From Planctomycetota bacterium (GTDB lineage: Bacteria; Planctomycetota; Planctomycetia; Planctomycetales; Planctomycetaceae): a DNA stretch of 64,000 nt. This document shows, one piece after another, positions 58,343-64,000 of this stretch. The stretch covers positions 1-64,000 of the forward strand of contig QQVO01000039.1 in the NCBI GenBank assembly GCA_003388505.1, given 5' to 3'. Below the pieces are notes generated by a model. The model did no database searches. It was not told the origin of the DNA and saw nothing but the letters and a program-made list of their open reading frames with translations. Made by a program: the position numbers and the translations under genes. The stretch's first letter is position 1. Each line of letters starts with the position of its first letter.

Positions 58343-58539
58343 CCGACCAGATGAGGCAGGCGTTGCACCGACTCGCAGAGCAGCTTCCTGACGATGCGTC
58401 ATGGGACGACGTCGTGCAGGCGATTTTCGTTTGCTCGAAGATCGAAGCAGGTCTGAAAGACGTTGAGGAAGGCCGGCTGCTCACTGACGACGAGGTGTTT
58501 GCGGAGTTCACCGATGCCCCGAGTTCTTCCTCCCTCTGA
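58339..58539 (+). CDS. Antitoxin-like small protein (orphan)
   Basis: A 66-residue protein (MTDQMRQALHRLAEQL, KIEAGLKDVEEGRLLTDDEV) resembling the RelB/ParD-type antitoxins seen with RelE-type toxins. No toxin frame follows; the next gene is a methyltransferase 91 bases on. It overlaps the DUF3472 stop (ATGA). Whether it acts alone is unknown. Confidence 0.6.
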   Translation: MTDQMRQALHRLAEQLPDDASWDDVVQAIFVCSKIEAGLKDVEEGRLLTDDEVFAEFTDAPSSSSL

Positions 58540-58581
58540 GAAGTACGCCGCCGAATAAGGCGGTTTCACTGAAGACAGGAT

Positions 58582-58601
58582 CCCGAGGCTGACGCCTCGG
58601 G
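58582..58601. repeat. CCCGAGGC-TGAC-GCCTCGGG hairpin
   Basis: A perfect 8-bp stem with a TGAC loop, in the gap before the methyltransferase gene. Same loop as the hairpin at 54018. Confidence 0.6.
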
Positions 58602-58630
58602 CTCGCCGGTTGGACTCGAAGTAACAAGCC

Positions 58631-59356
58631 ATGCCTCTCCTCCTTCCGGACCTTTCGGAGCGCGATCGGCAGCCGGAGTTGATGGATGATCCCGCGCTGG
58701 ATGAGGGGTTGCACCGGCAGGCGCTGACCGGGCTGGAGCGGGTCAATCGGATCAGCGGGGTTGTCGGAGTGCTGTGGGGCGCCGTTCGGCCGTTATGTGA
58801 ACAGCACCGGGACCGTCCGCCTCTCCGGGTGTTGGACGTGGGGTCGGGGGGTGGAGACATCAGCGTCGGGCTGTGGCAGCGGGCGAAGAAGGCCGGTCAT
58901 GCGATCCAGGTCGGCGGCTGCGACATCAGCCCGAAGGCGATCCGGATGGCGAGCGAGCGGGCCGAGCGGGCGGGGGCCGATGCGAGGTACTTCAGCGTCG
59001 ATGTGCTGAATGACGATCTACCGAGTGACTGGGACGTGATGTACTGCTCGCTGTTTCTGCATCACTTTGACGAAGAGCAGGGAGTGCGGCTGCTGTCGAA
59101 CATGGGCCGTGCGGCGCGGGAGATGGTGCTGGTCGACGACCTGGTGCGAAGCCGGCTGGGGTACGTGCTCTGCTGGTGCGGAGTGCGGCTGCTGACGCGG
59201 AGTCCGATCGTGCACGTGGACGGGCCGCTCTCGGTGCGTGCGGGGTTCGATCCGCAGGAAGTGCTGGCGATGGCCGAGGAGGCGGGTTTAGGGGGGGCGC
59301 GGATTTCGCGTCACTGGCCTCAGCGTCTGCTGCTGACGTGGAGCCGGTCGCCATGA
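58631..59356 (+). CDS. SAM-dependent methyltransferase of the type III PKS cluster
   Basis: A 241-residue class I methyltransferase. The SAM-binding motif I is VLDVGSGGGD (67-76), followed by GGCDISPKAIRMA, with the motif IV-like YCSLFLHHFDEEQ. Its acceptor is probably the polyketide product or an intermediate. The stop overlaps the downstream FAD gene start (ATGA), so the two are coupled. Confidence 0.88.
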   Translation: MPLLLPDLSERDRQPELMDDPALDEGLHRQALTGLERVNRISGVVGVLWGAVRPLCEQHRDRPPLRVLDVGSGGGDISVGLWQRAKKAGHAIQVGGCDISPKAIRMASERAERAGADARYFSVDVLNDDLPSDWDVMYCSLFLHHFDEEQGVRLLSNMGRAAREMVLVDDLVRSRLGYVLCWCGVRLLTRSPIVHVDGPLSVRAGFDPQEVLAMAEEAGLGGARISRHWPQRLLLTWSRSP

Positions 59357-60570
59357 ACGGGACGCTCTCACTTGTGGACGCCGCGGAGCGGGAGTGGGAC
59401 GCGGTTGTTATCGGCGCGGGGCCGGCGGGTTGCCTTGCGGCGCGAGGAATCGCGGAACGCAATCGGTCGGTTCTCCTGGTCGAGTCCAAAGCGTTTCCGC
59501 GTCCGAAGGTCTGCGGAGGCTGCCTGAATGAGAACTCGCTCTCGACGCTGCGCGAAGCGGGCGCGATGCCGTACATTGATGATCTCGGCCCGGTGCCGTT
59601 GACGGGCTTCTGTCTCGCAGCGGGGGGGCGGAATGCAACGTTGTCGTTGCCGGGAGGCGTGGCTGTTTCGAGAGCCGCGATGGATGCAGCGCTGGCTCGG
59701 GCGGCGGTGGATTCCGGGGCGGAGTTCCTGCCGGAGACCACCGCGGCGGTCGGCGACGTCTCGGAGGATTGCCGATCGATCCGGCTTGAATCGCACGGCG
59801 AGTCGCGGGACGTTTCGGCACGAATCGTCGTGGCTGCGACCGGCTTGAGTGGTCGCTCGCTTTCACGGCTGGAGGGATTCCAGAGTGAAGAGGAGGCCGA
59901 TTCACGGATCGGCGTGGAGGCGACGATCTCTGAGTTTCCCGCGTTTTATGGACCGGGTGTGATCTTTATGGCGGTGGCCTCGGGGGGATATGTCGGCCTG
60001 ACGCGGGTGGAAGACGGCCGGTTGAATGTGGCCGCAGCGGTCGATGCGGCGGCCATGCGGGGGGCCGGCGGGCCCGCGGCGGCGTGTCGGCAAATTCTCG
60101 AAGATGTGGGATTCCCCTATGCCAAAGGCATGCCGGAGGCGGAGTGGCGAGGTACAATGAAGCTGACGCGGCGAACCGCCCGGAGGGCTGGTGAAAGGCT
60201 GTTCCTGGTCGGCGACGCGGCCGGTTACGTGGAGCCGTTCACGGGAGAAGGGATGGCCTGGGCGCTGGCCGGCGGTTCGACGGTCGTCCCCTTTGTGGAG
60301 AAAGGGCTGGTCGATTGGCGGCCGGACCTCGCTCGCGAGTGGGAGCAGCATTACACAAGACTGATTCAGAATCGACAGTGGATGTGTCGGTGCCTGGCTC
60401 AGGGGCTGAGAAGGAGTTGGCTGGTCCGCACGGCGGTCCCCGCCCTGGCAAGAATGCCGTGGCTAGCAAGGCCAATCATCACACGGTTGAACCGCGACGC
60501 GAACAAATCGCGGGGCGAAAGCGCGGCCGCGCGATTGTCCACGTCGTCTCGAATCGAAGCGCCGCACTAA
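59353..60570 (+). CDS. FAD-dependent oxidoreductase (geranylgeranyl-reductase-like)
   Basis: A 405-residue flavoprotein. It starts with the dinucleotide motif VVIGAGPAGCLAARG (18-32), contains FPRPKVCGGCLNENSL and AARIVVAATGLSGRSL-like segments, and the GDAAGYVEPFTGEGMAWAL motif of the geranylgeranyl-reductase/PHBH family. It likely oxidises or reduces the polyketide product. ATG 59353 overlaps the methyltransferase stop. The terminal TAA (60568-60570) is the first part of a dispersed ~105-bp repeat, so the C-terminus borders the repeat. Confidence 0.88.
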   Translation: MNGTLSLVDAAEREWDAVVIGAGPAGCLAARGIAERNRSVLLVESKAFPRPKVCGGCLNENSLSTLREAGAMPYIDDLGPVPLTGFCLAAGGRNATLSLPGGVAVSRAAMDAALARAAVDSGAEFLPETTAAVGDVSEDCRSIRLESHGESRDVSARIVVAATGLSGRSLSRLEGFQSEEEADSRIGVEATISEFPAFYGPGVIFMAVASGGYVGLTRVEDGRLNVAAAVDAAAMRGAGGPAAACRQILEDVGFPYAKGMPEAEWRGTMKLTRRTARRAGERLFLVGDAAGYVEPFTGEGMAWALAGGSTVVPFVEKGLVDWRPDLAREWEQHYTRLIQNRQWMCRCLAQGLRRSWLVRTAVPALARMPWLARPIITRLNRDANKSRGESAAARLSTSSRIEAPH

Positions 60571-60670
60571 AGCGAATTGCTCTACCATGTGTCCGCGTCG
60601 AGCGGTGTTTGGACTGTCGAGGACGAGAATCCGCGAGACAGATCGCCAACACTGATTGGCAAAGCGCTAT
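60568..60670. repeat. ~105-bp dispersed repeat, copy 3
   Basis: Same orientation as copies 1 and 2. It starts at the TAA of the FAD gene and ends 33 bases before the PKS start codon. The palindrome is degraded on one side (AAGCGAATTGCTCT instead of AGAGCAAATTGCTCT). Confidence 0.9.
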
Positions 60671-60703
60671 CATATTCCCACTGGATCGGTCGAGGTCGCT
60701 TGA

Positions 60704-61834
60704 ATGCCGCTGTCGATACTGGGTCTTGGAACGGCCCTGCCCCCTCACACGATGAGCCAGGAAGAGGCGCTGCAGATGTCGACGAACATCATCTGCCGCG
60801 ACAGGAGACAATCGCGCATCATGCGGGTGCTCTTCCGCAAGGCGGCGGTGGAGAACCGGCACACGTGCATTCCGTACCTGACCGCTTACGAATGGGCGGG
60901 ACAGGAAGTTCCGAGCGAGTCTCCCTCACACGGCAGCGAGGTGATCGTTGAAGGCAACGGCGACGCGCTCTATCGCGGACTGACGACCGGCGAACGGATG
61001 CGGGTGTTTGCGGAGAAGGCCGCGCCGCTCGCCAAGCAGGCGGTGCGGGCGTCCTTTGAGGAGGCGGGAGTTTCGCCCTCCGACGTGACGCATCTCGTAA
61101 CGGTCTCGTGCACCGGATTTGATGCGCCGGGCATCGACATCGAATTGATCGACGGGCTCAAGCTGCCGCCGACCACCGAGCGGGTGAACGTCGGCTACAT
61201 GGGCTGCCACGGGGCGATCAACGGGTTGCGCGTCGCGCGGGGGATTGCGTCACACGATCCGAGTGCCGTGGTGCTGCTGAGCGCCACGGAACTGTGCAGC
61301 CTGCACTACCGGTTTAACTGGGACGACGAAGGCATCATCGGCAATGCCCTGTTCGCGGACGGTTCGGCGGCTTTGGTCCTGGCCAACCGTGATGAGACAC
61401 CGCAGCGGCCTGCGCTGCAGTTGAAAGCGACCGGATCTTGTCTGATCCCCGATTCGCGCGACGTGATGAGTTGGCGGATCGGCGATCATGGCTTCGAGAT
61501 GAGCCTGACCGCCGACGTGTCTTACAAGATCGACGACCATCTGCGGGATTGGCTCAGCGGGTGGCTGGACCGGCAGGGGCACTCGATCGAGTCGATCGGT
61601 TCGTGGGCTGTGCACCCCGGAGGCCCGCGGATTTTACAGGCGGTTGAGTCGTCGCTGGATCTGCCGGAAGAAGCGACTCAGTTTTCGCGGAGCGTGCTGA
61701 GTGAACTGGGCAACATGTCGTCGCCGACGGTGCTGTTCATCATCGACCGGATGCGCAAAGCGGGCGCTCCCAGCCCATGCCTGGCGCTGGGGTTCGGGCC
61801 GGGGTTGATGGCTGAGGCGGCGCTGTTTGAGTAG
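60704..61834 (+). CDS. Type III polyketide synthase (chalcone-synthase superfamily)
   Basis: A 376-residue type III PKS. The active-site Cys168 (GYMGCHGAING), His304 (WAVHPGGPRIL) and Asn337 (LGNMSSPTVLF) triad is complete. The ending LALGFGPGLMAEAALFE is typical. It extends an acyl starter with malonyl-CoA. The likely products are resorcinols, pyrones or similar. Starter unknown. The upstream methyltransferase and FAD genes form its cluster, though the repeat between suggests a possible separate promoter. Confidence 0.95.
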   Translation: MPLSILGLGTALPPHTMSQEEALQMSTNIICRDRRQSRIMRVLFRKAAVENRHTCIPYLTAYEWAGQEVPSESPSHGSEVIVEGNGDALYRGLTTGERMRVFAEKAAPLAKQAVRASFEEAGVSPSDVTHLVTVSCTGFDAPGIDIELIDGLKLPPTTERVNVGYMGCHGAINGLRVARGIASHDPSAVVLLSATELCSLHYRFNWDDEGIIGNALFADGSAALVLANRDETPQRPALQLKATGSCLIPDSRDVMSWRIGDHGFEMSLTADVSYKIDDHLRDWLSGWLDRQGHSIESIGSWAVHPGGPRILQAVESSLDLPEEATQFSRSVLSELGNMSSPTVLFIIDRMRKAGAPSPCLALGFGPGLMAEAALFE

Positions 61835-61943
61835 AGGGGCGATGAGCGCTTCTGTGTGAAGCATGGCCTTCATGCGCAAATCGATGGCCGTCGCCGGCCG
61901 CGGTCGGGGAGTCGAGAGTGAGATGGGCGCCACGGCCTTGGAA

Positions 61944-62231
61944 GGCTGTCGTTTACACACAACTCTCGTTCCTATTCGAGTGACTCTCCGAGAGATTCGA
62001 ATGGAACGCGGATGACCACGGATTGGACCGATTTTCGCTGATTGCTGTCTTGCGTGTCGACGCCATGCGCGCCTGAATCGATGCGGTCTCGGCACTGCCG
62101 CCTCTTGAGGAATACCCCCAAGAATCCGTGCTGATCCGCCACATCCGCGAGAATCCGTGTCCTGTTCGAGAATCCCCTGGGCCCGGTGCCTGGGCGGCGG
62201 GCCCCAGCCGAGTTGTGTGTAACTGACAGCC
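61944..62231. repeat. MITE-like element copy C
   Basis: The left GGCTGTCGTTTACACACAAC and the right, whose complement begins GGCTGTCAGTTACACACAAC, form terminal inverted repeats of ~22 bases. The interior matches copies A and B with neither insertion nor coding potential. It fills most of the 61835-62318 gap. Confidence 0.8.
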
Positions 62232-62318
62232 ATTTGAAGCCGTGGTCGCTTTCGCCTCAGTTCCGTCGCGGCTACAACGGTCACCTCCCTCTCCACTGGC
62301 CGCTGCCGGGAGCATTGA

Positions 62319-63512
62319 ATGTCGTCAGATGTCACACAACTTGTTAACGAGAAAGCCGCCGTTGATCTGGTGATGCAGATGATGGCGGTGCCGGGGAAGA
62401 GTGGTCAGGAAGGGCGGATTGCCGAGTTCATCGTCGAGCGGCTGAAGCAGGCGGGGGCTCCCGATTCGGCGATTTCGTTTGACTCGGCGCACAAGAAGAG
62501 CCACATGGGGGGCGAGGTCGGCAACCTGATTGTCAAGCTGCCGGGGACGGAGCGGGGGCCGCGGCGGCTGCTGATGGGGCACATGGACACTGTTCCGCTG
62601 TGCGTGGGATCGCAGCCGGTTCGCAACGGGGCCTGGATCAGGTCAAAGGATCCGGAGACGGCGCTGGGGGGCGACAACCGCGCCGGGGCGGCGGTCGTGC
62701 TGGGTGCGGCTCTGACGGTTCTGAAGCATTCGCTGCCGCATCCTCCGCTGACTCTGTTCTTTCCGATTCAGGAAGAGGTGGGTCTGGTCGGCGCGCGGCA
62801 TGTGACCGGGACGCGGCTGGGCAAACCGAAACTGTGCTTCAACTGGGACGGCGGCGCGCCGAACGTGGCGGTCATCGGAGCGACGGGCGACGACCATCTG
62901 GACATCGAAGTGTACGGACTGGCCAGTCACGCCGGCGCGCATCCGGAAGACGGCGTGAGCGCGGTTGCGATCGCGGGGAAGGCGATCGCCGATCTGACGG
63001 AGAACGGCTGGCATGGGCTCATTGCCAAGGGGCGCAAGGCCGGCACGAGCAACATCGGCTTTGTGAAGGGCGGCGAAGCGACCAACGTGGTGATGAACCG
63101 CGTCACGCTGCGGGCGGAGGCCCGCAGCCACGATCCGAAGTTTCGCGCCCGGATCGTCGACGCCTATCGCCGCGCTTTTGAGCGGGCTGCGAAGTCGACC
63201 CGAAACGCGGGCGGCGAATCGGGCCGGGTGGAGATCACGGTGCGCGACAAGTACGAGGCATTCAGACTGAGCACGGAGGAGCCGTGCGTGAAAGCGGCGC
63301 TGGCGGCGGTGGAGTCGATCGGGATGCCGGCGGAGACACGGATTATCAACGGGGGCCTCGACGCGAACTGGCTGACGGCCCACGGGTTTCCCACCGTGAC
63401 GCTCGGTTGCGGGCAAGCGGGGATTCATACGGTTGAAGAGACGCTGTTCGTCGAGGGTTACCTTCAGGCGTGCCGCATCGGGCTGGTGCTGGCGTGCGCG
63501 GGTGAGTCGTAG
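62319..63512 (+). CDS. M20-family metallopeptidase (PepT-like)
   Basis: A 397-residue zinc peptidase or amidase. The ligand motifs are HMDTV (His88, Asp90), GGDNRAG (Asp119), the catalytic Glu pair in QEEVGLVGA (152-153) and a dimerisation domain beginning near DDHLDIEVYGLASHAG, followed by a return to the catalytic domain and HTVEE near the end. Likely a tripeptidase or aminoacylase. Substrate unknown. ATG 62319 is used. Confidence 0.92.
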   Translation: MSSDVTQLVNEKAAVDLVMQMMAVPGKSGQEGRIAEFIVERLKQAGAPDSAISFDSAHKKSHMGGEVGNLIVKLPGTERGPRRLLMGHMDTVPLCVGSQPVRNGAWIRSKDPETALGGDNRAGAAVVLGAALTVLKHSLPHPPLTLFFPIQEEVGLVGARHVTGTRLGKPKLCFNWDGGAPNVAVIGATGDDHLDIEVYGLASHAGAHPEDGVSAVAIAGKAIADLTENGWHGLIAKGRKAGTSNIGFVKGGEATNVVMNRVTLRAEARSHDPKFRARIVDAYRRAFERAAKSTRNAGGESGRVEITVRDKYEAFRLSTEEPCVKAALAAVESIGMPAETRIINGGLDANWLTAHGFPTVTLGCGQAGIHTVEETLFVEGYLQACRIGLVLACAGES

Positions 63513-63539
63513 ACACGCCGTCGTCACTCATGAATCGGG

Positions 63540-63558
63540 CACTGGCGGGACGCCAGTG
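63540..63558. repeat. CACTGGCG hairpin repeat
   Basis: CACTGGCG-gga-CGCCAGTG, a single hairpin of the family seen doubled at 1575-1650. Confidence 0.55.
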
Positions 63559-63781
63559 GCACCCTGCGAATGACCGCTCAATCGACTTCCGCGCTGCGGC
63601 CATGTCTGGCAAAGTCTGTGGATTCGGCAAGGAGTGACGGTCCCGTCGCGTTCACCGGATGGGCGCGGACGGGTTCGAGTGGCCTGCGGCGGCTGATCGT
63701 TCCGATGGAGATGATGGAGGGGTGGCTGCGGATTCAGCAGGAGCGAGCGGAGTGGGAGGGAACCGACCGACAGCAGCGGTG

Positions 63782-64000
63782 ATGATCGTCTGCGTCGCCG
63801 CCTTACTGGGGGCGTCGGCGGAGACGGCCCATGCGCAGGTGGTCGACGATTCGGGGGCCTGGTTTGCGCTCTTTTCGCGAGGGGATCTCGGTGCTGAGGG
63901 AGCGGACAATCGTTTCAGGTATTGGTTCGACGGGCACGCGCGGTTCTTCGACGACACGGACGGATTCGGATTGAGCATCGTGCGCCCCGGTGTGGGGTAT
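63782..64000 (+). CDS. Secreted protein, DUF2490-like, truncated by window end
   Basis: The frame runs off the window after 73 residues. A signal peptide (VAALLGASAETAHAQ) leads to DDSGAWFALFSRGDLG and FRYWFDGHARFFDDTDGFGL, which fits DUF2490 outer-membrane-type proteins. ATG 63782 or the GTG codons at 63752/63722 could be the start. Confidence 0.6.
   Translation, partial: MIVCVAALLGASAETAHAQVVDDSGAWFALFSRGDLGAEGADNRFRYWFDGHARFFDDTDGFGLSIVRPGVGY

Noticed and set aside
63570-63782. Short plus-strand frame before the last gene
   Set aside because: No homology, runs into the signal-peptide region of the downstream gene, and contains repeat-like sequence.

Overview
The window looks like chromosomal DNA of a GC-rich member of the Planctomycetota, probably class Planctomycetia. 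The evidence is family content. It has two sets of the planctomycete pair of a secreted haem-motif protein (cytochrome-like N-terminus, DUF1549, DUF1553) and a Tat-type DUF1501 protein, Tat-exported Gfo/Idh/MocA oxidoreductases, a formylmethanofuran:H4MPT formyltransferase, an Uma2 protein, a DUF3472 protein and a type III polyketide synthase with methyltransferase and oxidoreductase partners. No rRNA, CRISPR array, transposase or phage gene is seen. One tRNA, tRNA-Pro(GGG), is present. The species cannot be named from the sequence.

Layout. 0-1.3 kb looks like the end of an integron-type cassette array: attC-like hairpins flank a lipoprotein gene and a hicAB pair whose toxin is broken by an in-frame TAG. 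1.7-11.8 kb, mostly minus strand, holds an unknown gene, a Gfo/Idh/MocA oxidoreductase, a tightly overlapping three-gene ABC exporter operon, a polytopic membrane protein and an isolated ftr/fhcD. 12-24.7 kb holds a SecA-C-terminus-like protein, a sirtuin, an amphi-Trp protein, the first DUF1501/DUF1549-DUF1553 pair, a DMT transporter, a HEAT-repeat protein, a HIT protein and a secreted unknown. 25-31.7 kb starts with an alginate-export-type porin. It then carries a compact stress-like island: a truncated Rrf2 regulator, DinB, SRPBCC and DUF488 proteins, then a GAF/sigma-54 activator divergent from a cytochrome P460-YHS-SPW operon that has a consensus sigma-54 promoter and a strong terminator. 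32-38.3 kb holds a HEAT lipoprotein, tRNA-Pro and the second DUF1501 set with an Uma2 gene inside it. 38.4-49.5 kb holds a TIM-barrel isomerase, PAC2, C45 peptidase and Gfo/Idh/MocA genes, a SWIM/SNF2 helicase, catalase, EcsC and a small acidic lipoprotein. 50.7-53.9 kb is a probable catabolic operon (amidohydrolase, TauE, enolase-superfamily). 55.3-58.5 kb is an unusual four-gene operon led by a coiled-coil protein with a nuclease-like core. 58.6-61.8 kb is a small type III polyketide cluster. 62.3-64 kb holds an M20 peptidase and a truncated secreted protein.

A second layer is the dispersed repeats between genes. There are three copies of a ~105-bp element, three copies of a ~285-bp element with terminal inverted repeats (one copy interrupted by another repeat), and several palindromic families. 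Together they fill most of the longer gaps. The most interesting functional hypothesis is the sigma-54-controlled P460/YHS/SPW operon and its neighbours as a nitrosative-stress module. The most interesting structural observation is the set of non-autonomous repeats.
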